Counted from the first letter of the stretch, positions 7,800-15,810 are shown. The stretch is DNA of 28,822 nucleotides from Streptosporangiaceae bacterium (GCA_025934635.1 JAICWX010000082.1:1-28822); one strand, 5' to 3'. The notes: a model not told the origin generated them from the sequence alone. Numbers and translations: made by a program.

Positions 7800-8459
7800 T
7801 CAGAGATCATCGCTGGCTGACCGGACGCGGGCGGCCAGGTCGCGCATGCCTTCCTGCACCGAATGACGGGCGGCGGAGGGCTGGTCGCCGTAGCCGACCG
7901 CGAGGCGGTAGGTCATGTCGGCCAGCAGGAACTGAATTTGCTGTGCGGGAAGCAGCCCGGTCAGGGCGAGCGTGACCAGGCCGTGGCGCATGGTCCAGAT
8001 CTCGCCGGCCCAGGGAACCGTCATGGACGGCTCGGCGGAGTCGAAGCGGCCCGCTGCCATGCATCTCGTCACGTCGTCGACCACTCGCTGGAAAACCTCC
8101 GTACCGGCATCGTCGTCCCCGGCCGGGGGCCGGTCGCTGAACATCGCCCGGTACAGCGCGGGACTGGCGAGCCCGCTGGTGAGGTAGCTGAGCCCGCCGG
8201 CCGCCAGGTCGGCCACGGCATCCTGGGTCCGCGGCAGCGCCTCGAGCATGTCCGCCAGCCGGGTGAACCCCTCCGCGCGGATCGCGCGGCGGAGCTCGTC
8301 CATGCTCCCGAAATACGTGTAGACGGCCATGGTCGAAGCGCCGGTTTCGGCAGCCAGGCGGCGCGTGCTCAGCGCGCTGGGACCGTCGACGGCCAGGATC
8401 CGGGCTCCGGCTTCGATCAGCGCCGCTCGGATAGCCGGGTCAGCAGGTCTCGGGCTCAC
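7800..8459 (-). CDS. TetR-family regulator with WHG-type C-terminal domain
   Basis: A 219-residue repressor. The N-terminal TetR HTH is IRAALIEAGARILAVDGPSA, STRRLAAETGASTMAVYTYFGSMDEL. The C-terminal part (LSYLTSGLASPALYRAMFSD; IWTMRHGLVTLALTGLL) is typical of the WHG/TetR_C_33 ligand domain. It starts with GTG at 8459. A TATCGT -10-like element on this strand ends 6 nt before this codon, so the transcript may be leaderless. The divergent gap of only 38 bp holds two direct-repeat operators that overlap promoters in both directions, so it likely represses itself and the membrane-protein gene opposite. Confidence 0.92.
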   Translation of the reverse strand: MSPRPADPAIRAALIEAGARILAVDGPSALSTRRLAAETGASTMAVYTYFGSMDELRRAIRAEGFTRLADMLEALPRTQDAVADLAAGGLSYLTSGLASPALYRAMFSDRPPAGDDDAGTEVFQRVVDDVTRCMAAGRFDSAEPSMTVPWAGEIWTMRHGLVTLALTGLLPAQQIQFLLADMTYRLAVGYGDQPSAARHSVQEGMRDLAARVRSASDDL

Positions 8460-8462
8460 GGC

Positions 8463-8497
8463 TTGACGATACCATAACAGTGATTTATAACAGTGAT
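8463..8497 (+). promoter_or_regulatory. Leaderless promoter with two direct-repeat operators
   Basis: TTGACG (8463-8468), a 17-nt spacer and TATAAC (8486-8491) form a near-consensus vegetative promoter. Transcription would begin at or next to the ATG at 8498. ATAACAGTGAT occurs twice (8474-8484 and 8487-8497), 13 bp apart. Each copy is itself a near-palindrome (ATnACnGTnAT), a common form of TetR operator, and together they cover the spacer, the -10 box and the start point. Confidence 0.65.
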
Positions 8498-9141
8498 ATG
8501 GAATCGAGATTCACCACCGCCGCTGTCGTCGGGCTGGCCTGCGACGTAGGCCTGCCCCTCCTCGGCTATTACACGCTGCACGGCTTCGGAGCCTCGGATC
8601 GCGCCGCTCTGCTGACCGCCGCGGCCGCCGCCGGAGCGCGTCTGCTCTGGGTGGCGGCCCGCACGCGCCACATCACCTGGTTCGCCTCGGTGATGCTCGC
8701 CGTGTTCGGGGTCGGAGCGGCCCTGACCTTCACTGGCGGCGGCGCCCGCGTCCTGCTGCTGAAAGACTCCGCCACCACCGCCATGATCGGTGCGGTGTTC
8801 CTGGTCAGCCTGCTCAGCGAGCGTCCCCTGACCCTGTCGGCCGCTCAGACCTGGAGGCCCGGGCAGGCGCGGCGCCTCGCCGGGTTGTACGACGGTGCGC
8901 CGGCCGTCCGCCGCGCGTTCCGGGTCAGCGCTCTGGGCTGGGGACCGGGCTGCTGGGCGAAGCCATGCTGCGCGTGCCGCTGGTGTTCCTGCTGCCCGTC
9001 GACGTGATGGTCGGCCTGTCCACCGCCCTGATGATCGCCGCCATGGCCGGACTCGCGGTGTGGAACGCCGCCTACATCACGGCCGCTGCGCGGCGGGCCC
9101 CGGAACTGTCGATCCTGCTACCCGGCCAGGACCGGTCATGA
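8498..9141 (+). pseudogene. VC0807-like integral membrane protein, frameshifted
   Basis: A small multi-helix membrane protein resembling the VC0807 family (gene length without the shift about 214 residues). Helices are seen at VGLACDVGLPLLGYYTL, AALLTAAAAAGARLLWVAA, WFASVMLAVFGVGAALTF and TTAMIGAVFLVSLLS. After RVSALGWG the frame is lost near 8942-8946. Continuing one frame over gives TGLLGEAMLRVPLVFLLPVD and two more helices to a TGA at 9139-9141. One missing base restores everything. Either this copy is a pseudogene or a base was dropped in sequencing. As written, the frame ends at 9007 with an implausible Cys/Trp-rich tail. The start is ATG at 8498. It is divergent from, and probably controlled by, the WHG-TetR. 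Confidence 0.75.
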
Positions 9142-9168
9142 CTCACCCATCCCTGACCGACGACCTGA

Positions 9169-10512
9169 TCAGCGCGGCAGGACGTTCGGGTTCAGCGTCC
9201 CCGCCGGATCGAGCGCCGAACGGATCCGCCCGAATAGCGCCCGTTCCGCCTCCGTCCGCGCCAGCGGCAGCCACCGCGCCTTCAGCGCCCCGATCCCGTG
9301 CTCGGCGGAAATGGACCCCCCGAGCGACGCCACGAACGAGAACACCGCCTCCTCGTGCCGCCCGTCCGCCACCCCCGCCGGCACGATGTTCACGTGCACG
9401 TTCCCGTCCGCCAGGTGCCCGAAGGTGATGACCCGCGCCCCCGGATCCACCCCGGCCACCACCGAAGCCACCGACGACGCCAGCCGCACCCACTGCCCGG
9501 CCGGCACCGAGACATCGAGCTTGACCGGCACCCCCAGGAATCCCGCCGCCTCCGGCTGCCGTTCCCGGTAGGCCCACAGCCGCGCCCGGTCGGCCGCCGA
9601 TTCCCCGACCGCCGCCTCCCGGTCCCCGATCACCTCCGCCAGCTCCTCGAGAGCACCCGGCCCGGCCGCCTCCAGCAGCAGGTACGCCTCGGCCGGCCCC
9701 CGCAACGGCGGCGCCAGCCCCGCGTGCGCCACCAGGACGCCGAGCCCGGTCCGGGTGAAGAACTCGGCCGACACCAGGCCCGGCACCTCCCGGACCGCGC
9801 GCCGCGCCAGCGCGTGCACCTCGTCGAGCCCACCGACCCCGGCCAGCGCCGTCACCACATCCCGCAGCCGCGGCACCAGCCGCAGCCGGGCCGCCGTGAT
9901 CACCGCCAGCGTCCCCTCGGACCCGGCCAGCAGCGACGGGTAGTCGTACCCGGTGTTGTCCTTGACCAGCCCGGCCAGGTGCGACACCACCGTCCCGTCC
10001 GCCAGCACCGCCTCGATGCCCCGCAGCTGCGCCCGCATCGGCCCGTACCGCAGCACCCGCACCCCGCCCGCGTTCGTCGCCACCGCCCCGCCCACCGTCG
10101 CACTGTCCCGGCTGGCGATATGAATCCCCAGCTCCAGGCCCGGGTCCGCCTCGGCCACCCGCCGCAACGTCACCCCCGCCCCGGCCGTCACCTGGGCCGC
10201 CTCCTGATCGACCGGCCCCAGCCGATCCAGCCGCGTCAGGCTCAGCACCACCTCGCCGCGCAGCGGCACGCCCCCGCCCACCAGCCCGGTGTTCCCCCCT
10301 TGGGGGACAACCGCCAGACCGGCCTCCGTGCACAAGGCCAGCACCGCCGCCACCTCCGCCGTATCACCAGGCCGAACGGAGGCAGGTGTCTCCCCCCGGA
10401 ACCGCCCCGTCCAGTCCGTGGCGTACCCCGCGGCCGCGTCGCCCGTCAGGACGTGCCGCTCACCCACGATCCCCGCCAGCGCCCGGATCAGCGAACTCGG
10501 AAGCGTCTTCAC
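9169..10512 (-). CDS. FAD-linked D-2-hydroxyacid dehydrogenase (GlcD/D-lactate dehydrogenase family)
   Basis: 447 residues. The N-terminal PCMH-type FAD domain has PQGGNTGLVGGGVP, RDSATVGGAVATNAGG and the LAGSEGTLAVITAARLRLV block. The C-terminal FAD-oxidase domain holds HLADGNVHVNI, whose His is the metal/substrate ligand, SAEHGIG and the closing LNPNVLPR. Oxidation of a D-2-hydroxy acid such as D-lactate, glycolate or D-2-hydroxyglutarate is the family role; which one is not visible. The start is GTG at 10512 with a GGCGGG site. The frame is open far upstream, but that part is antisense-like and lies over the Mo-enzyme gene. It begins 17 bp after the molybdopterin enzyme on the same strand, so both are probably one operon. 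Confidence 0.92.
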   Translation of the reverse strand: MKTLPSSLIRALAGIVGERHVLTGDAAAGYATDWTGRFRGETPASVRPGDTAEVAAVLALCTEAGLAVVPQGGNTGLVGGGVPLRGEVVLSLTRLDRLGPVDQEAAQVTAGAGVTLRRVAEADPGLELGIHIASRDSATVGGAVATNAGGVRVLRYGPMRAQLRGIEAVLADGTVVSHLAGLVKDNTGYDYPSLLAGSEGTLAVITAARLRLVPRLRDVVTALAGVGGLDEVHALARRAVREVPGLVSAEFFTRTGLGVLVAHAGLAPPLRGPAEAYLLLEAAGPGALEELAEVIGDREAAVGESAADRARLWAYRERQPEAAGFLGVPVKLDVSVPAGQWVRLASSVASVVAGVDPGARVITFGHLADGNVHVNIVPAGVADGRHEEAVFSFVASLGGSISAEHGIGALKARWLPLARTEAERALFGRIRSALDPAGTLNPNVLPR

Positions 10513-10529
10513 CCGCCCAGTCTCGCCGC

Positions 10530-11597
10530 TCAGGTCACCGGGAACGGCGGCTGCCACCACCACGGCGTCGCCTGCAGCTCGATCCGGTCGACCCACTTCA
10601 CCCACCAGTACCCGCGCCGGCCGGGCGCGATCAGCCTTAGCGGGTAGCCGTGCCCCGCGGACAGCGAAGCCCCGCCCACCTGCGTTGCCAGCAGCAGCCG
10701 GCTGACGTCGCTCACCGGCAGCCGGATCCAGTACCCGGTGACGGAGTGCACCATCAGGCTCCGGGCCGGCCCGACGCTCCGCAGCAAGGCGCTGACCGGG
10801 ACGCCGGTCCAGTCTTGCTCGGCGTACCAGCCGGAGGTGCAGTCCAGCGTCGCCCGCCGCCGGGCACCCGCCGCCGCCAGCTCGTCCAGCCCCAGCTGGT
10901 ACCGCCCGGTGCCGTCCACGACGGTCAGCCGCCACTGATCAGGATCGACGGCCGGGATCTGGTCCAGGAGCCAGCTCACAGTGGGCATCGCGTCCGGATC
11001 GAAGGACCCGGTCTCGTAGGACCCGGTGAAGCGCCGCCGCGCCCCGGGCAGCCCGGCGACCCGCACGGCTCCGGCGGTCGCGAAGTACAGCCCGGCCGCT
11101 CCCGCCCCCAGCAGCCCGGCCCGCAGGAAGGTCCGCCGGGACAGGTCCGACCGCCGCGGCCGGATCCGCCGGGCCACGATATGCCACAGGACCAGCGGTA
11201 CCAGGACGAGCGCGACCGCGATATGCACCCACAATCCTGCCTGCCCGGCAATCGAGCCGACCAGCCCGGTGGCGTACCCCACCCCGGCCGCGAACGTGAT
11301 CAGCACCAGCACCGCCAGCAGCAGCGACACCCACCGGGTCGCGCGTCCGCGGCGCAGCCCGGTGCGAACGACCCGGCCCTTCCACGGCACGAGGAACAGG
11401 ATCACCAGCCCGGCGATCCCGTGCGCGATAGCCGCCCACCGCCCGCCGGCCGACCCGATCGCGACCGTCGCCACCCCGGTCCCGAACACCACCACCAGCG
11501 CGACCAGCAGGGTCTGGTTGGTGACCCGCCCCGCGGGCGCCCGCAAGATCCGGCGGAACCCGGCTCGGTCGCGAGCCCGGGGAATGCCTGCGGACAT
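10530..11597 (-). CDS. Membrane-fused molybdopterin-dependent oxidoreductase
   Basis: 355 residues in two parts. The N-terminal half has four hydrophobic helices (about 27-48, 53-70, 90-112, 122-142) with His59, His125 and His139, resembling small b-type heme membrane domains. A fifth helix follows a twin-Arg stretch, SRRTFLRAGLLGAGAAG (153-169). The C-terminal half is a sulfite-oxidase/YedY-type Mo-cofactor domain. TLDCTSGWYAEQDWTGVPVS contains Cys253, the expected Mo ligand, and HSVTGYWIRLP, GYPLRLIAPGRRGYWWVKWV are further family blocks. The catalytic part would face outside. This looks like a single-chain version of an MsrP/MsrQ-like pair; heme binding is inferred from the His residues only. 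Possibly co-transcribed with the dehydrogenase downstream. Confidence 0.88.
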   Translation of the reverse strand: MSAGIPRARDRAGFRRILRAPAGRVTNQTLLVALVVVFGTGVATVAIGSAGGRWAAIAHGIAGLVILFLVPWKGRVVRTGLRRGRATRWVSLLLAVLVLITFAAGVGYATGLVGSIAGQAGLWVHIAVALVLVPLVLWHIVARRIRPRRSDLSRRTFLRAGLLGAGAAGLYFATAGAVRVAGLPGARRRFTGSYETGSFDPDAMPTVSWLLDQIPAVDPDQWRLTVVDGTGRYQLGLDELAAAGARRRATLDCTSGWYAEQDWTGVPVSALLRSVGPARSLMVHSVTGYWIRLPVSDVSRLLLATQVGGASLSAGHGYPLRLIAPGRRGYWWVKWVDRIELQATPWWWQPPFPVT

Positions 11598-11611
11598 AAC
11601 CCCAGTATCGG

Positions 11612-12076
11612 TCAGTACTCGCCCTTGATGGTGAAGTACGACCCGCGGATGGTCCCGGCCAGCTTCGACCGCTGCCGCGCGAACTTGAACCGCGAGGCGA
11701 GCTCCGCGGGGACTTCCATCCCGTCGGACAGCTTGAACCCGACCGCTCGTTTCCCGGCGTCGTCGATGGTGTACATCGCGTTGATCGACAGGCCGCTCTC
11801 GTAGAAGACGTAGGCGATCCGGATGTTCTCGACCTGGAAGGCCGTCGCCTCCAGCGGGCGGGACGCGATGACGATGTCGCGTTCCTGCTCAAGGATCCGG
11901 TGCACCCAGTCGACGGCCGTCTTGGCGTCGTCGGCGGGTTCGACCGTGAAGACGTGGTCGTACTTGTTCCTGAAGTAGCGGGCCTCGTTCGCCCGCAGGC
12001 CAGCGAGCGCCGCCGCGACCGGCGACGACTCCAGGCCGGCGGTCGAAACGGTGGTGAAATCCACGACGTAGGTCAT
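11612..12076 (-). CDS. Conserved-looking protein of unknown function
   Basis: A 154-residue protein I do not recognise. It begins MTYVVDFTTVSTAGLES, then a charged helical stretch (AALAGLRANEARYFRNKYDH), then alternating strands (HVFTVEPADD; IRIAYVFYESGLSINAMYTI; AVGFKLSDGMEVPAELASRF; GTIRGSYFTIKGEY). There is no signal peptide or membrane helix, so it is soluble. The start is ATG at 12076 after GGGAG. It overlaps the stop of the upstream endonuclease/phosphatase-family gene by 4 bp (ATGA), so it is translationally coupled and probably works with it. Codon bias is that of a real gene. Confidence 0.8.
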   Translation of the reverse strand: MTYVVDFTTVSTAGLESSPVAAALAGLRANEARYFRNKYDHVFTVEPADDAKTAVDWVHRILEQERDIVIASRPLEATAFQVENIRIAYVFYESGLSINAMYTIDDAGKRAVGFKLSDGMEVPAELASRFKFARQRSKLAGTIRGSYFTIKGEY

Positions 12077-12882
12077 GATGGGCTCCCGGTAGGGGACAGG
12101 GACAGCTGGGCGCGCAGTCCGATGTGGTCCGAGACGTAGCCGGGCGGCTCCTTCGCGGCGAACACGAGCGCGGCGTCCTCCGCCTCGACCTCGCCCGCGG
12201 TCAGGATGAAATCGATGCAGTGCGTCGTCGCGCCCGCCGGAAGATACTCTGCCCGGTACGTGGGCGGGCATGCGCCCGCGAACGCGTCGGCCAGCCCGGT
12301 GGCCGCCGTGAACTGGCCGAACACGGAGCTTTCGCGGGCGATGTTGAAGTCCCCGCACACCACCGCGCGCGGCCCGGCTTCGGTCACCACCTCGGCGAGC
12401 ACGGCGAGCTGGGCCCGGTGCAGCGGGTAATACCGGTTCGCCTCGGACCAGTCACCGTCATAGTTGGCCGTCGGATGAGTATTGATCACGCACAGCTCCG
12501 GCCGGTCCAGCCGGGTCACCAGGACGCCTTTCACCCGGGCCTGGAACCGGGCCGGCCAGGGCAGGCCGGGGACCTGTGGCGCCGGGCCGAAACGCCGGAA
12601 GGCCGTGCCGGACACCGGCCGCCGGGAGAACGTGACCAGGGCGCCAGCCGGCCCGGCCGGGCCGGGCCGGTAACTCACCTGCCGGAACGAGCGCATCCGC
12701 CGGGTCAGCAGCCGCAGGTGCCAGTACGTGAACACCTCCTGGCAGCAGACCACGTCCGCATCCCCGGCATCGAACCCGGCGCCGATCACGGCGTAGCGCG
12801 CCGCCAGCTGCGAGCCGGTCAGGGGGATGCCCCGTGTGTTGAGCGACGCGATGGTCAGCAGCTCCCCGGACACCCGTCTCAC
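12073..12882 (-). CDS. Endonuclease/exonuclease/phosphatase (EEP) family protein
   Basis: About 269 residues with the complete EEP metal-dependent phosphodiesterase set: TIASLNTRG near the N-terminus, CQEVFTYW with the metal-binding Glu, VINTHPTANYDGDWS with the His, VVCGDFNIARESS (GDFN motif) and the terminal YVSDHIGLRAQL (SDH). Substrates in this fold range from DNA and RNA to phospholipids such as sphingomyelin; no signal peptide is seen, so an intracellular nucleic acid or nucleotide role is more likely. The start is GTG at 12882, preceded by AAGG; a second GTG at 12873 is possible. It is divergent from the phosphotransferase gene (33-bp gap) and coupled to the 154-residue protein. Confidence 0.88.
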   Translation of the reverse strand: MRRVSGELLTIASLNTRGIPLTGSQLAARYAVIGAGFDAGDADVVCCQEVFTYWHLRLLTRRMRSFRQVSYRPGPAGPAGALVTFSRRPVSGTAFRRFGPAPQVPGLPWPARFQARVKGVLVTRLDRPELCVINTHPTANYDGDWSEANRYYPLHRAQLAVLAEVVTEAGPRAVVCGDFNIARESSVFGQFTAATGLADAFAGACPPTYRAEYLPAGATTHCIDFILTAGEVEAEDAALVFAAKEPPGYVSDHIGLRAQLSLSPTGSPS

Positions 12883-12903
12883 CTTAGCGGTCGCTCGCCG
12901 GAC

Positions 12904-12909
12904 GATACT
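12904..12909 (+). promoter_or_regulatory. Possible leaderless -10 box of the phosphotransferase gene
   Basis: GATACT ends 6 nt before the ATG at 12916 (3 nt before GTG 12913), and no ribosome site is visible. No good -35 hexamer is found at the right distance, so this is only a candidate. Confidence 0.3.
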
Positions 12910-12915
12910 GGCGTG

Positions 12916-13881
12916 ATGAGCGCCGAGCAGCTGAGCCGGGAAGAGGTCATCGCGTTCCTCGGCGGACAGCCGGGCGTCCCGGAGGACCTGGAGCCGCTGT
13001 CCGGCGGGGGGTGGTCGTCGGCGTGGGCCTACCGGGCGGGCGGCGAAGAGCTGGTCGTCCGCTTCGGCCCGGAGGTGTCCTGGTACGAGGCCGACCGGAT
13101 GGCCATGGCCTTCGCCGGCCCGGACCTGCCGGTGCCGGAGGTCAGGGAGGTGGGCACCACCCCGGCCGGGCGGGCCTACGCCATCTCGGTGCGCCACCAC
13201 GGGCGGTTCCTGGAGGACACCCCGGTCGAGCAGGCCGGTGCCCTCGCCCCCGTCCTCATCCGACTGCTCGTTGCCCTCTACCGCGTCCCGGCCAGCCCAG
13301 AGACTCTAGTGCTCTGGCACCAGGGGGCCGCGTCCGCCGTGAGCTGGCGCGAGTTCCTCCTCGACGGCCTGGTCGATGACCCGGGGAAAGTGGTCCACGG
13401 ATGGAGCGCCGCCCTGGCCGCCGACCAGGAGCTAGCCGCCCTCGCGGCAGCGGTGGCCGAACGGGTGCGGACCCTGGTCGATGCCTGCCCGGAGCGCCGG
13501 GACCTGATCCACGGCGACCTGCTGCACGCCAACGTGCTGGTGCGCCCGGACGCCCGCCGGGTCGAGGCCGTGCTCTCCTGGAAGTGCTCGGTACGCGGCG
13601 ACTTCCTCTTCGACGCCGCCTGGTGCAGTTTCTGGGCTCCGTGGCACCCGGGGATCGCCGCCGCCGACCCGCTGTCCGGCCTGCTCCGGGCCCCCGAGGT
13701 GCGGGCCGGCCCCGGCGCCCTCCGCGACGCCGCCGCCCGCCACCACTGCTACGAGCTGCACATCGGCTTCACCCACCTGGGCTGGAACCTGTGGACCGGC
13801 AACCAGGCCGATCTCGCGGCTACCGCCCGGCGGCTCGCCGAGATCCTCGAGCGCGGCCCGCTGCCCCTTCCTGGCGGCTAA
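12916..13881 (+). CDS. Aminoglycoside-phosphotransferase-like (APH/hygromycin kinase fold) protein
   Basis: A 321-residue APH-fold protein. The N-lobe has LEPLSGGGWSSAWAYR and ELVVRFGP; the catalytic loop is [13 protein letters not shown] with His199, Asp201 and Asn206. The metal-binding Asp that normally follows (as in vlDWe) is replaced: the sequence is [13 protein letters not shown] with Ser221. The rest of that motif ([10 protein letters not shown]) is intact. The enzyme may be weak, use another residue, or act by binding only. The start is ATG at 12916 or GTG at 12913. The last 450 bp are overlapped on the other strand by the amidohydrolase extension. Antibiotic phosphorylation should not be assumed. 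Confidence 0.88.
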   Translation: MSAEQLSREEVIAFLGGQPGVPEDLEPLSGGGWSSAWAYRAGGEELVVRFGPEVSWYEADRMAMAFAGPDLPVPEVREVGTTPAGRAYAISVRHHGRFLEDTPVEQAGALAPVLIRLLVALYRVPASPETLVLWHQGAASAVSWREFLLDGLVDDPGKVVHGWSAALAADQELAALAAAVAERVRTLVDACPERRDLIHGDLLHANVLVRPDARRVEAVLSWKCSVRGDFLFDAAWCSFWAPWHPGIAAADPLSGLLRAPEVRAGPGALRDAAARHHCYELHIGFTHLGWNLWTGNQADLAATARRLAEILERGPLPLPGG

Positions 13882-15120
13882 GGCATCCTCGCCCGGTAAC
13901 AGCACCAGCCGGGCGTCCTGCTCCGCCACCCTGACGCCGCCCTGGAACACGGCCCGGCGGTCCGGGCCGCCCCACAGCACCGACGGGTCCCGCAGCGGAT
14001 CGCCGTCCAGGACGAGCAGGTCAGCCAGCGCGCCCGGCCCGATCCGGCCCAGGTCGTCCCGTCCCAGCAGGTCCGCGTTGACCGAGGTGGCCGCCCGGAG
14101 CAGTGCCAGCGGCCCCTCGACCTCGGCCTGCAGCCGCAGCCCGTGCAGCTGCTCGTCGTCCAGCGCGCCCATCAGGTCGGTCCCGAACCCGATCCGGACC
14201 CCCGCCTCCCGCGCCAGCCCGATCGCCGTCCGCCCCGCCTCGAGGACCTCGCGGTTCTTGGCCTGGGCCACCGGCGCCAGGCCGAGCTCGGCCCCCCGCC
14301 GCTCCATCGCGTCGTAGGTGACCAGCGTCGGCACCAGGAACGCGCCCCGTTCGGCCATCAGGGCGGCGGTCGGCGCGTCCAGCAGGTTCCCGTGCTCGAT
14401 GGACCGGACCCCGTTAGCCACCGCCACTCCAATCGCCTCCGGCGAGTAGGCATGGGCGGCCACGTAGCTGCCGCGGCGGCCCGCCTCCTCGGCCACCACG
14501 CGGATCTCTTCCGGCGAGTACTGCGGCACCCGCAGCGGATCCGACGGCGAGATGACCCCGCCCGAAGCCATGATCTTGATCGCGTGCGCGCCGCTGCGCA
14601 GCCGCTCCCGCGCCGCCCGGCGCAGCGCGTCAACCCCGTCGACTACCTCCGCCATGTGCCCGCCGCCCAGGCAGCACCCCAGCTCCGGCGGCCGCGGATC
14701 GCCGTGCCCGCCGGTCTGGCTGAGCGCGGCCCCGCAGAACAGGTACCGGGGCGCCGCCGTCAGCCCCTCCCGGATCGCCTGGGCCAGCCCCGCGTCCCCG
14801 CCGCCCGGATCCCGCACCGTGGTGAACCCACGCCCCAGCGCCCCCGCCAGCCGCCGCGCCCCGGCCAGGGCCAGGTAACTCAGCGGGCTGGTCTCGATCT
14901 CCAGCAAGCTGAGCCGGACGCCGTAGGCGTGCAGGTGCGCGTCGATCAGCCCGGGCACGACCGTCCGGCCGCGGCAGTCAATGACCCGGTCACCCGCTTC
15001 CGGCCCCTCGCCGACCGAAGCGATCGTGCCCGCCGCCACCCGGACGCAGCCTTCCCGCAGCTCAGCCGACACGCCGTCGAAGACCATGGCGTTGGCGAAG
15101 GCCGTGACCTCCCCGGTCAT
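13432..15120 (-). CDS. Amidohydrolase (imidazolonepropionase/prolidase-like) with an antisense-overlapping extension
   Basis: Residues 1-405 are a complete binuclear metal-dependent amidohydrolase. DAHLHAYG (His62, His64), KIMASGG (Lys182, probably carboxylated), AHAYS (His223), IEHG (His243) and FGTDLMG (Asp315) are the metal and catalytic ligands. The usual C-terminus ([17 protein letters not shown], then [15 protein letters not shown]) is reached at about residue 395. No stop follows. The frame stays open for about 150 more codons over the 3' half of the convergent phosphotransferase gene, giving 562 residues, where relatives have about 400-420. The extension is Gly/Pro/Arg/Val-rich and looks like antisense sequence. 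The start is ATG at 15120, overlapping the TetR stop by 4 bp, so it is coupled to that regulator. Cyclic amides or dipeptides are family substrates. Confidence 0.85.
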   Translation of the reverse strand: MTGEVTAFANAMVFDGVSAELREGCVRVAAGTIASVGEGPEAGDRVIDCRGRTVVPGLIDAHLHAYGVRLSLLEIETSPLSYLALAGARRLAGALGRGFTTVRDPGGGDAGLAQAIREGLTAAPRYLFCGAALSQTGGHGDPRPPELGCCLGGGHMAEVVDGVDALRRAARERLRSGAHAIKIMASGGVISPSDPLRVPQYSPEEIRVVAEEAGRRGSYVAAHAYSPEAIGVAVANGVRSIEHGNLLDAPTAALMAERGAFLVPTLVTYDAMERRGAELGLAPVAQAKNREVLEAGRTAIGLAREAGVRIGFGTDLMGALDDEQLHGLRLQAEVEGPLALLRAATSVNADLLGRDDLGRIGPGALADLLVLDGDPLRDPSVLWGGPDRRAVFQGGVRVAEQDARLVLLPGEDALAARKGQRAALEDLGEPPGGSREIGLVAGPQVPAQVGEADVQLVAVVAGGGVAEGAGAGPHLGGPEQAGQRVGGGDPRVPRSPETAPGGVEEEVAAYRALPGEHGLDPAGVRAHQHVGVQQVAVDQVPALRAGIDQGPHPFGHRCREGG

Positions 15121-15722
15121 TCCCGCCTCGCCCCCGCGCTGCCCCGCGGCTCGAGCAGGTCGGTGATGGCCTCGCGCAGCAGGCCAGCGTAGGTCTCCAG
15201 GTCGATATCCCCGAGCTCGCCGACGGACATCAGGCTGCTCAGCAGCGCCCCGAGGGCGCAGCTCAGCCGGACCCGGTCGCGGGCCGGGATATCCGGGTTG
15301 CCCAGGATCTGCCGGAACTGCTGCTCGATCTCCTCGTGATCGCCGTCGTGCCCCTTGATGTGCAGGCCGGACAGGGCCGTCTGGTTGCGCTGGTGCAGGA
15401 CGAACAGCTTCCGGTTGGCCAGCATCGTGTCCACCAGCGCGCACAGCACGGCGGCCCAGCCCGGCGGCCCCGGTTCCGCGACCAGCCGCGCCAGGACCGG
15501 CTGGCCCAGCTCGTGCAGGCGCATATGCAGCGCGACCAGGATGTCCTCTTTGGCGGCGAAGTGGTAGTAGATCGCGGCCTGGGTGAAGCCGAGCGGCTCG
15601 GCGATCTGGCGCAGCGTGGTCTTGTCGTAGCCCTGCTCGATGAACAGGTCCAGGGCGACGTCGAGGATCCGCTCGCGGGTGTCGCCCTCGTCAGAGTGCG
15701 CGCCGGCGGAACGTCGGGGCAT
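15117..15722 (-). CDS. TetR-family regulator
   Basis: About 201 residues. The HTH is [48 protein letters not shown]; the C-terminal ligand domain has [16 protein letters not shown] and a helical stretch near [14 protein letters not shown]. The start is ATG at 15722; ATG at 15731 is also in frame. Two 20-bp operators lie between it and the divergent DrrAB-type exporter, so it probably represses both the exporter and its own operon with the amidohydrolase. This makes a ligand-induced unit in which one product degrades and the other exports small molecules. Confidence 0.92.
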   Translation of the reverse strand: MPRRSAGAHSDEGDTRERILDVALDLFIEQGYDKTTLRQIAEPLGFTQAAIYYHFAAKEDILVALHMRLHELGQPVLARLVAEPGPPGWAAVLCALVDTMLANRKLFVLHQRNQTALSGLHIKGHDGDHEEIEQQFRQILGNPDIPARDRVRLSCALGALLSSLMSVGELGDIDLETYAGLLREAITDLLEPRGSAGARRE

Positions 15723-15731
15723 GACAATCAT

Positions 15732-15751
15732 CTTACTTGACAACCAGTAAG
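15732..15751. promoter_or_regulatory. TetR operator 1
   Basis: CTTACTTGACAACCAGTAAG: 6-bp arms CTTACT/AGTAAG around an 8-nt spacer. It covers the -35 hexamer TTGACA (15737-15742) of the rightward exporter promoter. Confidence 0.7.
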
Positions 15752-15767
15752 GAGCGGCGGTTACGAT
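15737..15767 (+). promoter_or_regulatory. Candidate promoter of the ABC exporter operon
   Basis: TTGACA (15737-15742) and TACGAT (15762-15767) with a 19-nt spacer, slightly long. The predicted start near 15774 leaves a leader of about 37 nt that contains operator 2. Confidence 0.45.
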
Positions 15768-15778
15768 GCCATTCAATA

Positions 15779-15798
15779 CTTACTAGTTGACAAGTAAG
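15779..15798. promoter_or_regulatory. TetR operator 2
   Basis: CTTACTAGTTGACAAGTAAG has the same arms and spacer length as operator 1; the reverse complement of operator 1 differs from it at only two positions. The two sites are 47 bp apart. Confidence 0.7.
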
Positions 15799-15810
15799 CC
15801 GAGGCACTGC

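Noticed and set aside
10513..10935. An N-terminal extension of the FAD dehydrogenase over the Mo-enzyme gene
   Set aside because: The family N-terminus starts at the GTG at 10512; the upstream part is a shadow of the Mo-enzyme in another frame.
12913..13881. A named aminoglycoside-resistance gene
   Set aside because: Only the APH fold is supported; the missing metal-binding Asp and lack of close recognisable similarity argue against naming a resistance function.
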